From Mycolicibacterium aurum (GTDB lineage: Bacteria > Actinomycetota > Actinomycetes > Mycobacteriales > Mycobacteriaceae): 64,000 bases of DNA. How positions within the stretch are numbered: position 1 is the first letter of the stretch; every line of letters begins with the position of its first letter. The position numbers were made by a program, and so were the translations under genes. The notes beneath the pieces are model-generated. The model saw only the letters and a program-made list of their open reading frames with translations, searched no databases and was not told the origin of the DNA. Location: contig LT549889.1 in NCBI GenBank assembly GCA_900078775.1, forward strand, positions 3,224,001 through 3,288,000. Reading direction: 5' to 3'. Below are positions 45,501 to 53,611 of this stretch, piece after piece.

Positions 45501-46799
45501 GTTGCCGGTGGAGCTGGACACGTAGATCCGGGTGCCGTCGCGTTTGACCGCGATGCCGTCGGGCGCCGGGCCCGCGTCGAAGTCGCCCAGCACGGTGTTG
45601 TTGATGGTGTCGAAGACGGTGACCTTGCCGGTGGCGCGGTCGGCGATGTAGGCGCGGGTGTTGGTGGCGGCCACCGCGCTCGGTTCGGTGAGATTGACCG
45701 TGGCGCTCGCGTAGAACGGCGAGGGGCTGACCGGCATGTGGACCGGGACGAGTGCTTCGTTGACACCGTCGTACACCCGGACGGTGACGGCGACGGTGTC
45801 CTCGCCCGGGGTGGCCCATGCCGCGAACCGCTGGGCGACGGTGGGCGTGTAGGTGAGGGTGGCGGTCTTGGCGTTGTAGGACAGCGTGCCCGGGATCGGG
45901 GACGCAGCCGGCAGCACCGAGACGGTGACCTTCTTGCCCTCCGGGTCGGAGGCGTAGAGCCGGCCGACGACGGCGCCGGTGGTGGCGTCCGGTCTCCCCC
46001 AGATGACGGCGGCGGTAGGCGGTTCATTGACGACGGCCGCGGCCACCGTCGCCGCGAACGCCGCGGTCTGGATCACCGGGGCCGGCTCGACGACCTGGCG
46101 CCGGGCCGCGGCGAGCAGTGCCCAGGCCAGCGGGGAGTCGCCGCCACCGGGCAGGACGCCCAGCACGGTGGACAGCACCGGCCGCAGCGCATTGCTGATC
46201 AGATTGCGGATCACCTGCACCGGGGTCACCACGACCGGCTTGGCCGACAGCGCAGTGGCGGTGTTGGCGACCGGCGCCGCCGTGGCCGTGACGGCGACGA
46301 CGGCGGCCGACGAACCGGTCGCGGGTTCGTCGAGGGTGGCCCGTTGCACCGGCGCGGTGCTCCGCGTCGCCCCCGGTTCGGCGTGGGCGACCCGGGGCTG
46401 GCTGCGCTCGAGACCCTTTCTCTTCCGCGGCGCGGGATTGTCGCCGTCAGCACCGCTGCCCGGGCGCGCGGCCGGCGGGCGGGGCTCGTCGAGTCCCGCG
46501 TCGGTATCGCCGGCGGCATCCTGATCGCCGAAGTCGGTATCGCTCGTGGTGTCGCGGTCGGGCGTGTCCATGCCGGTATCGCTGTCGGTGATCGACGACG
46601 CGGAATCCGGCGATGTGGTGCCAGACGATGCGGTGCCAGACGATGCGGTGTCAGACGAGGCGCTGTCTGACGAGGTGCTGTCCGCCTGGTCGGGAGATGC
46701 CCAGGCGAGGCCCGCCGGCGCGGCGACCGCGGTGCCGATTCCCAGTGCGACAGCCAGCGCACCGACGCGTCCCACATAGCCGCCGTATGACAATTGCAT
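42582..46799 (-). CDS. Giant exported protein: YVTN beta-propeller, cadherin/VCBS-like repeats and a clan-A glycoside hydrolase
   Basis: A 1405-residue chimera. The ATG at 46799 has GGGAG just upstream, giving MQLSYGGYVGRVGALAVALG as the export signal. Ser/Thr/Asp-rich repeats and an acidic/Pro-rich linker run to about 170; an Ig-like domain spans about 265-355, a YVTN-type beta-propeller about 360-665 (repeats such as 'RIYVSSSTGNTVTVIDTATG'), and four or more cadherin/VCBS-like repeats about 665-1085 ('DPDGDALTY', 'DGTFTYTPTAAARAAA'). A TIM-barrel hydrolase fills 1095-1405, with 'DYEIWNEPNYKGFWAP' (Glu1201, likely acid/base) and 'KIWATEYGQP' (Glu1321, likely nucleophile). The hydrolase resembles GH39/GH5-type enzymes. 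The polysaccharide substrate and location (cell envelope or medium) are inferred only. Confidence 0.85.
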   Translation of the reverse strand: MQLSYGGYVGRVGALAVALGIGTAVAAPAGLAWASPDQADSTSSDSASSDTASSGTASSGTTSPDSASSITDSDTGMDTPDRDTTSDTDFGDQDAAGDTDAGLDEPRPPAARPGSGADGDNPAPRKRKGLERSQPRVAHAEPGATRSTAPVQRATLDEPATGSSAAVVAVTATAAPVANTATALSAKPVVVTPVQVIRNLISNALRPVLSTVLGVLPGGGDSPLAWALLAAARRQVVEPAPVIQTAAFAATVAAAVVNEPPTAAVIWGRPDATTGAVVGRLYASDPEGKKVTVSVLPAASPIPGTLSYNAKTATLTYTPTVAQRFAAWATPGEDTVAVTVRVYDGVNEALVPVHMPVSPSPFYASATVNLTEPSAVAATNTRAYIADRATGKVTVFDTINNTVLGDFDAGPAPDGIAVKRDGTRIYVSSSTGNTVTVIDTATGLTRATINVTDPTAITINPSGSVLYVASGTAATVTKINTSNNRIAGTVRLDAGVTATHLAVSADGKRIIVAGSTPAGGHLSVFSSTATKASKLTDTGEPPTGLAYSSVLQTVYAVDATGGLTVYDFAKKTVATLELGHALSGIVLTGDSSAAMVTTGSGLVAALDLRGAAVLGVAEIDGLTGPTGMVLSPDATRMFFTNPDTGAAHVFSLVPENRAPFSNDPSYTVTNPATGTVAGTVGVVDFDGDPLTYQLTGKPAKGKLVLKTDGTYTYTPTAAARHAASKVGAPTSATTDSFTVVVSDGRYGTYAQTITIAIDPANKVPTVSTTIGKPNATLGMVKGTVKATDGDRDKVSFTWTDPAKGAVAVTSGGGFTYTPTAAALAVATAPGATYADKTDTFTITVDDGHGGVVPVTVNVKIGAANIKPVWAATTLGNPQERSGVITGAINATDADGDPLAYTVGKTSKGTFTVNPDGTFTYTPTAAARAAASKRGASAAAKSETVSITVSDGFGGTVTKTIKLSIARIPTDNAAPVDGAGAVTGGSSALGAVTGVVTAEDPDGDALTYSLGSGPGFGTVQVRADGQFTYIPDVDARYRALVTEGVDTDSFTVTITDGFGGVATATVEVVIAPPSASAIDQRATTVAVNTQQMYFYSQADTDTALGLLKAAGVGTIRILLPWAGAEPEDDTFDWAAVDRMVDSANAHGIKVLATINTTPDWAATPGQPPYQGAPTDLVAFGDFVSAVATRYQGKVADYEIWNEPNYKGFWAPTPDAAAYTALLRVAYTAIKSADPAATVIGGSVAAVAEVPGGPAINPVTYLSQMYAAGAGGYFDALAFHPYHYGVPFSAGEGHAGVPLTQAQQLYAVMVANGDANLKIWATEYGQPVSEGGEATQAAFVGDFLRAWRELAFAGPAFIHTFADYVDPLPHEATMGIFRSDWTPKPVVGVIMDVIVENQAINAGADVL
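46618..46677 (-). repeat. 15-bp tandem repeat, four copies, in the linker of the giant exported protein
   Basis: Units at 46618, 46633, 46648 and 46663; the first two are identical (gtgccagacgatgcg) and the others diverged. In-frame, it encodes a Ser/Thr-rich pentapeptide. It is a potential copy-number-variable locus. Confidence 0.8.
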
Positions 46800-47404
46800 C
46801 TTCACTCCCGGTTGCCCGCCCGGCGCAGCCCACCAGACACGGAGCGGGCCTGGGCGTGCGTCGCGGCGGCTGTTGCTGCGGAGTCTAGCGGCGTGCATCA
46901 CGACCGATCCGCAATTTGCCAAACCCGCGTCAATATGCCGCTTCGCCGGTACCGGCCCGGCGCACCCCGCACAATCCCCCACCAGCCGGGCCGCCGCTGC
47001 CGCGCCCGGCGCGGCGACCCGCTCGCCACCCCCGACGGAGCAGGCATCCGGTTCGCCGGGCGCTGAACCCGGTTACCCACGGACCATTGCCCGCGGGCAG
47101 ACGGGCGGCAGGCTCAACCGCGTCGCCGGAGGCGCAGCTGGGAGTCCGGACTTTCCGGGCCGTCCCGCCCTTGTCGCGGACGCGAAAGGTCGCGAAAGGC
47201 CGCGAAAGGCTTTGCCGCAGCGCCGTGTTGGCCCCGCCACGCACCTGCGGCCCGGAGCGGGCGGCGGACGTTCCTGAGCGTTCGGCGGTCACCCGCTGTG
47301 AAGTGGTTGGGAATTCCCGTCTGCGCGCGCGCCGAGGGCCGTGGAGCCCTTAGCGTTTTGAGCGATCCGGCCGCAACGGGCCGCCTTCGCGAAGGGATGT
47401 CGCC
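46800..47404. other. 605-bp intergenic region
   Basis: It separates divergent exported-protein genes. Visible features are a triple 10-bp tandem repeat (47181-47210), the perfect palindrome GGGAATTCCC at 47309-47318, and GC-rich filler. The region presumably holds both promoters, but I could not fix a -35/-10 pair. I found no protein-like frame in it. Confidence 0.55.
47181..47210 (+). repeat. 10-bp tandem repeat, three copies
   Basis: CGCGAAAGGt, CGCGAAAGGc and CGCGAAAGGc in direct tandem, about 200 bp upstream of the 47405 gene. Function unknown. Confidence 0.85.
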
Positions 47405-47749
47405 ATGACCACCACGAAGATCACCGCGCTCGGACTCGGGTCCTGCGCGGTCGCCGCGGCATTCTTCAGCATCGGCGGCGCGGACGCGCACGCCGATGTC
47501 GAGGAAGTAGCTCCCTCGCCCCAGGTCACCAGTCGGCAGGCGTTGCTGATCGACGACAACGCGCTGCGGGTGGCCGATTACGGGCAGGCGCGCGGTCTCG
47601 GTGAAACCCGGGGCGCCGATCTGGGCGAGGTCACCGCGCAGGGCGAGGTCCGCGACTCCACCAAGGCCGTCGTCGGCTCGAAGGCCGCCCCGTTCAATCT
47701 GGAATCCAACGGATCGTTCGTGTTCGACCCGCCGATCGGCGCCTGGTGA
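47405..47749 (+). CDS. Small exported protein of unknown function
   Basis: A 114-residue protein with a signal peptide (MTTTKITALGLGSCAVAAAF, ending near GGADAHA) and a mature part of about 85 polar residues without cysteines ('QVTSRQALLIDDNALRVADY', 'NLESNGSFVFDPPIGAW'). No family was recognised. AGGGATG lies about 8 nt upstream of the ATG. It is flanked by two intergenic regions of 605 and 382 bp and by the two giant exported proteins, but no direct link is shown. Confidence 0.7.
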   Translation: MTTTKITALGLGSCAVAAAFFSIGGADAHADVEEVAPSPQVTSRQALLIDDNALRVADYGQARGLGETRGADLGEVTAQGEVRDSTKAVVGSKAAPFNLESNGSFVFDPPIGAW

Positions 47750-48131
47750 CCCGAACCCGGCGTCCGGCACCTGAGCGGCGAATCACCACCCATTTGCTTG
47801 ACAACGCAAATACCTGAACGCGCCCCCGAGCGCTTCGCGCCCCATACGTCCGTATCGCCAAAGGCCAGTTCGGCGGCCCTATCTCGGTCGGCGAAGCACT
47901 GCGAGGGCAGCCCCGGCCGAGCCCGCGAAAGTCACCCGATCTTCGCCGCCGGGACGATCCCCGCAGGTCACACCCGCAACAGAATAGCAACGCACCCGCC
48001 ACTATCCATCCCGCGCCGAAGTTGACATCTTCGGCAATTCCGCTCGATCCGGCGCACAATCTGCCTGCATATCAGGCAATATGTGATGCGCGCACCGAAC
48101 CGGGTGCTCGGCCGGATAAGGGGTTCGTCGG
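47750..48131 (+). other. 382-bp intergenic region upstream of the sugar dehydrogenase gene
   Basis: It contains two TTGACA hexamers (near 47801 and 48022) without well-placed -10 partners, a 6-bp hairpin ATTTGC/GCAAAT near 47791-47810 and a GCCTG-catat-CAGGC dyad near 48062-48076. AAGGGG at 48117-48122 is the likely ribosome site of the downstream gene. No reading frame of interest is seen. Confidence 0.55.
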
Positions 48132-51100
48132 GTGAGTCCACACATCTTCAGCGGTAGCTACCTGCCTTTCAGCAACGACTCGGCGGTGTCTGCCGGGACC
48201 GGCGTACGGCACCGGCAGTCGAGCAGCTCCTACGCCCGACACGTCGGGCGCGTGGGCGCCCTGGCGCTCGCGCTCGGCGTCTTCGGAGCGGCGGCGACCA
48301 ACGGTGGTGTGGCATACGCGGACACCCCGGATTCCTCCCCGAGCGCCTCGTCGACGAGTGACGGGTCCTCCGGCGGCACCACGAACACCGACACCTCCGG
48401 CACCGTCGCCGGCGGCCCGGGTACCGGTGCGGCCGGCTCCTCGGCCCAGGACGTCGACGACGACGGCTCCGACCTCGGCGCCGGGGACAACAACGACAAC
48501 GACGACGACAACGCGGACGGCGTGTTCGCCGAACGGGCCGGCGACCTCGACGCCGATCTGGACGACGATCTCGGCGCGATGGACGGCGAAGACGACGAGT
48601 TGCAGGCGCAGGTCGCCGACCCGGCGTTGCTCGACAGCACCGTGGCGGAGCTGCCGGCCGAGGAGCCCGCCGCGGAACTGCCGACCGACGGCGAACCCGA
48701 AACCCCGCCCACCGACCAGCAGCCCGCACCGGAGCCGGTCGACAGCGAACCGGCCGGCGACGATCCCGCCCCGGCGAACAGTGACGGTCCCCTGAGCTCG
48801 GCCGCGGTGACCTCGGCCGGGCACCGGGAGAACGCCGGCCCGGAGATCGCGGAGGAGGCCGACGAGCTCATCGATGCCGACACCGACGCCGCGCCGACGG
48901 AGTCGGACGCCGGAATTCAGGCGAGCACACTGTCGGCCGCCGCGGCCACCCCGGCCGGCGCCACCGTCAGGTCCAACCCGATCGCCAAGCTGATCTCCCA
49001 GATCCCGACGCCCGGTGAGGTGATCGCCGGTATCAAACGCTTTGTCACGCAATGCGCCTGCGCGCTGGTCAAGGGTGCCATCGATCTGCTCGCCAACTTC
49101 GCGCCGTCGAGCGCGCCGGTCCCCGGCGGCCCGGCCAACCCGCTGGAGCAGATCGCCGGCTGGGCGGTCTTCGGCTGGATCCGCCGACAGGTCGACATCG
49201 TGACCACGGCGTTCAACCGCAGCCCGATCGGGCAGTTCGTGCACCAGATCGGCGTCAACGTGCGCGAGTGGATCGGCGATCTGAACAACTCGCCGTTCGG
49301 CCGGCAGATCTCCGCGGGAGTGGCCGCGTTCCTCGCGCAGTGCGACGAGAAGGTCGCCCTGCCCGCCGAGTTCGACCGGACCACCGTGGTCTCGGGCCTC
49401 AACGAGCCCACCGACTTCGAGCTGATCATGCACGACGGCGACGACAGCCACGTCCATCAGATCCTGTTCACCGAGAAGTCCGGCGCCATCAAGCTTTTCG
49501 ACACCCACACCAAGCAGCTGACGACGCTGACCAAGCTCACCGTCCAGACCAGTGGTGGCGAACGCGGTCTCATCGGCGTCGAGGTCGACCCCAATTACTG
49601 GAACGAGGGTGAAGCCGGTTACCAGAAGATCTACGTCGCCTACACCAACGCCGCCAACTTCGACCAGCTGTCGAGTTTCACCTTCGACGGGGTCACGCTC
49701 TCCGGCGAGCAGAAGCTGGTGGAATCCACGTTGCCCGCCAACGATTTCCACCACGGCGGAGAGATCGAGTTCGACGTCACCGGCCAGTACATCCTGTGGG
49801 CCGTCGGCAACAACACCCGCCCGACCGAGAACTCCCAGGACCTGACCAACATCCACGGCAAGATCCTGCGGCTGAACCGGGACGGGTCGGGCGCGGTGGA
49901 CAACCCGTTCTACGAGGAGGGCGGGGACGAGAACACCAACCGGATCTACGCCCTCGGCATGCGCAACCCGTTCCGCTTCGCGGTCGACCCGGACAACGGG
50001 GCGATCCTGTCCGGCGATGTCGGCGAGTACACCTGGGAGGAGCTCAACCTGGTCCGGCCGGGCGCCAACTACGGCTGGCCGCAGGCCGAGGGGCCGCAGC
50101 CCGGCAGCGGATTCGCCGACCCGCTCTACGCCTACAAGCACACGCTGGCCACCAACACCGGCTCGATCACCGCGGTCGCGGTGTACGACGACGGCAACCT
50201 GCCGCCCGGACAGAAGAAGGTGCTGATCGCCGACTATTCGTTGGGCTGGATCAAGGAACTGACCTTCGATGACCAGTACACCAGCCTGATCGGCGAACGC
50301 ACCATCGACAGCAGCGCCGGGGCGGTGGTCAAGCTGACCCAGGGGCCCAACGGCGCGATCTACCAGCTGAACATCTATCCCGGTGTGCTGTCGATCATCA
50401 CACCGTCGGACGGCAACCGGACCCCGGTCGCCGTGATCAACGCCTCGCAGACCTCGGGGTCGGGCAGCAGCCTGGTGGTGGAGTTCGACGCGACATCGTC
50501 CACCGACCCGGACGGCGACAACCTGACCTACGTCTGGAACTTCGGCAACGGCCAGACCTCCACCGAGGACAAGCCGACGGTCACCTTCACCAACACCGCC
50601 GGCTTCACGAGCTACACCGTGACGCTCACCGTCTCCGACGAACTGGGCAAGCAGAGCACCGCCACCCAGCAGATCGTGGTCGGTAGCACGCCCCCGGCGG
50701 CCGATTTCGATGTGCCCACCGGCGAGGACTGGAAGTACAACGCCGGTGACACGGTGTCCTTCCACGCCACCGGCACCGACCTGGAGGACCGCCCGGACGG
50801 ATCGGAACTACCGGCGAGCGCCTTCTCCTGGACCGTCGAGTTCCGGCACGCCGATCACAAGCACCCGTTCATCAACGAGGTCACCGGAGCGGACCTGGCG
50901 TTCACGGTCCCGGTCGACTACGACCAGCTGGCCAACACCTGGTACCGGGTGATTCTCACGGTCACCGACAGCAGCGGCCTGAAAACCGTTGTGACCAAGG
51001 ACATCAACCCGAACCTGGTGACGCTGACCTTCGGATCCAACGTCCCCGGCGCCAAGTACACGCTGGACGGCATCCCGCACACCGGCACCCACACCGAGCA

Positions 51101-51281
51101 GGTGGTGGTCGGCGTCGAGCGCACCCTGGGCGCGATGTCCCCGCAGACCATCAACGGCCAGCAGTACGTCTTCGGCAGCTGGTCCAACGGTCAGGACAGC
51201 ACGCACGTCATCACCACCCCGGACACCGACGGCAGCTACACCATCAACTACGTGCCGGCGCCGGCACCGGTCGCGGTCTGA
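48132..51281 (+). CDS. Exported PQQ-type sugar dehydrogenase-like protein with PKD domain
   Basis: A 1049-residue exported protein. The N-terminus (GTG start, AAGGGG 9 nt upstream) holds the export motif YARHVGRVGALALALG after a 33-residue lead. A long acidic, disordered linker runs to about 270 (Asp/Glu/Pro-rich). Residues about 415-760 form a GSDH/soluble-quinoprotein-type beta-propeller ('GERGLIGVEVDPNYW', 'NDFHHGGEIEFDVTG', 'NIHGKILRLNRDG', 'IYALGMRNPFRFAVDPDNG', 'DVGEYTWEELNLVRPGANYG'). A PKD domain follows at about 760-853 ('DPDGDNLTYVWNFGNGQTST') and Ig-like modules to the end. The family oxidises sugars with PQQ, but some members have other roles; activity is not proven. Its 3' end overlaps the convergent oxidoreductase by 34 bp. 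Confidence 0.82.
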   Translation: MSPHIFSGSYLPFSNDSAVSAGTGVRHRQSSSSYARHVGRVGALALALGVFGAAATNGGVAYADTPDSSPSASSTSDGSSGGTTNTDTSGTVAGGPGTGAAGSSAQDVDDDGSDLGAGDNNDNDDDNADGVFAERAGDLDADLDDDLGAMDGEDDELQAQVADPALLDSTVAELPAEEPAAELPTDGEPETPPTDQQPAPEPVDSEPAGDDPAPANSDGPLSSAAVTSAGHRENAGPEIAEEADELIDADTDAAPTESDAGIQASTLSAAAATPAGATVRSNPIAKLISQIPTPGEVIAGIKRFVTQCACALVKGAIDLLANFAPSSAPVPGGPANPLEQIAGWAVFGWIRRQVDIVTTAFNRSPIGQFVHQIGVNVREWIGDLNNSPFGRQISAGVAAFLAQCDEKVALPAEFDRTTVVSGLNEPTDFELIMHDGDDSHVHQILFTEKSGAIKLFDTHTKQLTTLTKLTVQTSGGERGLIGVEVDPNYWNEGEAGYQKIYVAYTNAANFDQLSSFTFDGVTLSGEQKLVESTLPANDFHHGGEIEFDVTGQYILWAVGNNTRPTENSQDLTNIHGKILRLNRDGSGAVDNPFYEEGGDENTNRIYALGMRNPFRFAVDPDNGAILSGDVGEYTWEELNLVRPGANYGWPQAEGPQPGSGFADPLYAYKHTLATNTGSITAVAVYDDGNLPPGQKKVLIADYSLGWIKELTFDDQYTSLIGERTIDSSAGAVVKLTQGPNGAIYQLNIYPGVLSIITPSDGNRTPVAVINASQTSGSGSSLVVEFDATSSTDPDGDNLTYVWNFGNGQTSTEDKPTVTFTNTAGFTSYTVTLTVSDELGKQSTATQQIVVGSTPPAADFDVPTGEDWKYNAGDTVSFHATGTDLEDRPDGSELPASAFSWTVEFRHADHKHPFINEVTGADLAFTVPVDYDQLANTWYRVILTVTDSSGLKTVVTKDINPNLVTLTFGSNVPGAKYTLDGIPHTGTHTEQVVVGVERTLGAMSPQTINGQQYVFGSWSNGQDSTHVITTPDTDGSYTINYVPAPAPVAV

Positions 51282-52171
51282 GCGAGTTCGCCGATCACCT
51301 CGGCGACGCGGTGCACCTGCCCGATGTCATCCGATGTCGGGATCAGGTGCACCTCATCGGTGCCGATGTCCGCGAAGCCGCGCAGCACCTGCAGCAGTTC
51401 GTCCTGGCTGCCGGACCAGCCCGTGGTCGGCGCGATGGCGTCCACGAAATCGGCCGGGATCCAGTTCATATAGCGCAGCAGATGCCGGCGAACCTGCTCG
51501 CGGGCGGCCGCGGGCTCCCCGATGGCGAACCAGAAGGACGTCGCCAGTAGCGGTTTCGGTTTCCCTGCCGCCGCCCAGGCATCGCGGGCCACGTCGAAGA
51601 GCTCGTTCTGTTTGTCGAGGTCGAGGTCGAGGGTGGTGCCGGCCAGCCCGGACGCCCAGCCGGCGGCGCTGCGCACCGTCTTGGGGCCGATCGTGCCCAC
51701 CAGCAGCTCCGGGCCGCCGTGCTGCACCGGCGGCGGGCCCACCGGCAGCACCGACTCGGTGATCTTCTCCCCGGCCCAGACCCGCTTCATCACCGCCACC
51801 CGCTCGGCCATCCCGCGCATGGTCTGGGTGGCCGGGTCGGCCCCGACCGCCCGGTAGTCCTCGTGCCGGCCGCCGACCCCCAGCCCGACGGTCAGCCGGC
51901 CGCCGCTGAGCATGTCCCCGGTGGCCAGGCTCTTCGCCAGCGCGACCGGGTCGTGCAGCTGGGGCACCACCACCGTGGTCACCAGCCGCACCCGGTCGGT
52001 CCAGGCTCCCAGCGCACCCAGCAGGGTGAGCGAGTCCGGGTTGTCGAACGCGACGCGCTCACCCCAGCACAGTGACGAGAACGGGCCCTCGTCGATGACC
52101 TTCGCCCATGTCCGCAGTGTCGCGGCGTCCAGATCCGGTTCCATCACCGGCATCGTCATCCCTACCCGCAT
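51248..52171 (-). CDS. F420-dependent LLM-class oxidoreductase
   Basis: A 307-residue luciferase-like TIM-barrel protein (MRVGMTMPVMEPDLDAATLR...). Family motifs include 'GERVAFDNPDSLTLLGALGAWTDRVRL' (split), 'LHDPVALAKSLATGDMLSGGRLTVGLGVGG' and 'HLIPTSDD'. Mycobacteria have many F420-dependent members acting on unknown small molecules; the cofactor is inferred from the family and from the host. The start at 52171 is preferred by homology; no clear ribosome site precedes it. It overlaps the sugar dehydrogenase gene tail-to-tail by 34 bp and is divergent from the histidine kinase (114 bp). Confidence 0.85.
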   Translation of the reverse strand: MRVGMTMPVMEPDLDAATLRTWAKVIDEGPFSSLCWGERVAFDNPDSLTLLGALGAWTDRVRLVTTVVVPQLHDPVALAKSLATGDMLSGGRLTVGLGVGGRHEDYRAVGADPATQTMRGMAERVAVMKRVWAGEKITESVLPVGPPPVQHGGPELLVGTIGPKTVRSAAGWASGLAGTTLDLDLDKQNELFDVARDAWAAAGKPKPLLATSFWFAIGEPAAAREQVRRHLLRYMNWIPADFVDAIAPTTGWSGSQDELLQVLRGFADIGTDEVHLIPTSDDIGQVHRVAEVIGELAQTATGAGAGT

Positions 52172-52273
52172 CCCGGGGATTCTGGCACGGGCGGCCGGCG
52201 GTGACCGCGGAACGGGGGTTATCCCCCACTCAACTCGCGGGGAAACGCGGTGTCGCGGCGGCCCGCGGGTCCC

Positions 52274-52279
52274 TAGGTT
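52274..52279 (+). promoter_or_regulatory. Putative -10 box of the histidine kinase operon (leaderless)
   Basis: TAGGTT on the plus strand, six nucleotides before the ATG at 52286. The intervening bases (ggagtc) also look like a weak Shine-Dalgarno sequence. Confidence 0.45.
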
Positions 52280-52285
52280 GGAGTC

Positions 52286-53611
52286 ATGGTCGCAATCCCG
52301 TCCAGCCCGACAGCCCCCATCCCGGTCCCGGAGGCGACACCGGAGACCACAGCGGACACGACGTCCCGCCGTCACATCGGTGTGGTGCCGACGGCATCGA
52401 TGATCCTCGGTGCCGCGCTGGCCACGGTGTGGTTCTGGGTGCCGTTGACCATCATCGTCATCGGGGTGTCCTCGATCCCCTCGGTCATCGGGTTCCTGCT
52501 CGCCGCGGTGGTCTTCGTGTACCTGATGCGCGGCGTCGACCGGGTCGAGCGGGTGCGCAGCGAGGCCGTCTTCGGCATGGGCATCCCGGTGCCGTCGCGA
52601 AAACTGTCCGCCTACAACGGGTTCCAGCGGTGGGCACATCAGCTCTGGCTCGACATCAGCAGCGTCCGGTTCTGGAAGTCGGTGGCCCAGCATTATCTGC
52701 GGATGGCCTATGACCTGCTCGCCGTCGGTCTGGCACTGGTGCTGCTGGCCTTCGCGTTCCTCGGCCCGGCCGCCGCGCTGGCCGTGCAGCGCAGCGACAC
52801 GGACGCCGGGCTGCACTTCCTGCCGCCCCCGTTGGCCTTCGTCCTGGCCGTCGTGGCGCTGGCCGCAGCGGTGGCCATCGTGATCCTGGCGCCCGCGCTG
52901 GACGCCAAGATCGACCGCTGGCTGCTGACCGCCTCGCCGGCGGCCGAGCTGCAACGTGAGGTCCGCGCGTTGTCGCAGGCGCGTGCGGGTGCCGTCTCCT
53001 CGGCCCAGACCGAACGGCACCGCATCGAACGCGATCTGCACGACAGCGTGCAGCCCCGGCTGGTGTCGCTGGCCATGACGATCGGGCTGGCGCAGACCAA
53101 ACTGGACAGTGACCCGGAGGCGGCGGCGGCGCTGATCGCCGAGGCGCACGACGACGCCAAGGCCGCGCTGGCCGAGCTGCGCAACGTGGTCCGCGGGATC
53201 GCTCCCACCATCCTGTCCGACCGCGGCCTGGACGCCGCCCTCTCGTCGGTGGTGCAGCGCATCGAAACCTCGGGAGTGCCAACCACTCTGGACATCCATC
53301 TGCCGCACCGGCTACCCGACGAGGTGGAGGCATGCGCCTACTTCGTGGTGGCCGAGGCGCTGACCAACGTCGCCCGGCACGCCCAGGCCACCCAGGCGGT
53401 GGTCACGGTGCGCGCCGACGAGGCGGCCGGCACCCTGCACGTGTCGGTGTTCGACGACGGCCGCGGCGGAGCGCACCTCGACATCGGTGAGGAGTCCACC
53501 GGTCTGCGGGGGCTGGCCGAGCGGGTGCGGGCGGCTCGGGGCACGTTCGAGGTGTCCAGCCCGGCCACCGGTCCCACCATCGTCACGGCGGTGCTGCCAT
53601 GCGCATCGTGA
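52286..53611 (+). CDS. NarL-type sensor histidine kinase
   Basis: A 441-residue membrane kinase. Four predicted transmembrane helices (about 40-85 and 155-215) form a short-loop sensor, followed by a HisKA_3 dimerisation domain with the phospho-acceptor His252 in RIERDLHDSVQPRLVSLAM and a HATPase domain ('AEALTNVARHAQATQAVV', 'VFDDGRGG', 'STGLRGLAERVRAARG'). The short extracytoplasmic loops suggest it senses membrane or envelope state. It overlaps the response regulator gene by 13 bp, so the pair is co-translated. Confidence 0.92.
   Translation: MVAIPSSPTAPIPVPEATPETTADTTSRRHIGVVPTASMILGAALATVWFWVPLTIIVIGVSSIPSVIGFLLAAVVFVYLMRGVDRVERVRSEAVFGMGIPVPSRKLSAYNGFQRWAHQLWLDISSVRFWKSVAQHYLRMAYDLLAVGLALVLLAFAFLGPAAALAVQRSDTDAGLHFLPPPLAFVLAVVALAAAVAIVILAPALDAKIDRWLLTASPAAELQREVRALSQARAGAVSSAQTERHRIERDLHDSVQPRLVSLAMTIGLAQTKLDSDPEAAAALIAEAHDDAKAALAELRNVVRGIAPTILSDRGLDAALSSVVQRIETSGVPTTLDIHLPHRLPDEVEACAYFVVAEALTNVARHAQATQAVVTVRADEAAGTLHVSVFDDGRGGAHLDIGEESTGLRGLAERVRAARGTFEVSSPATGPTIVTAVLPCAS

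Noticed and set aside
42564..46670. 1368-codon open frame on the plus strand
   Set aside because: It is antisense to the giant exported protein; its translation is low-complexity Gly/Arg/Asp/Val without domains, produced by the strong third-position GC bias of the real gene.
48072..50765. 897-codon open frame on the minus strand
   Set aside because: Antisense of the sugar dehydrogenase gene; no domain or ribosome site.
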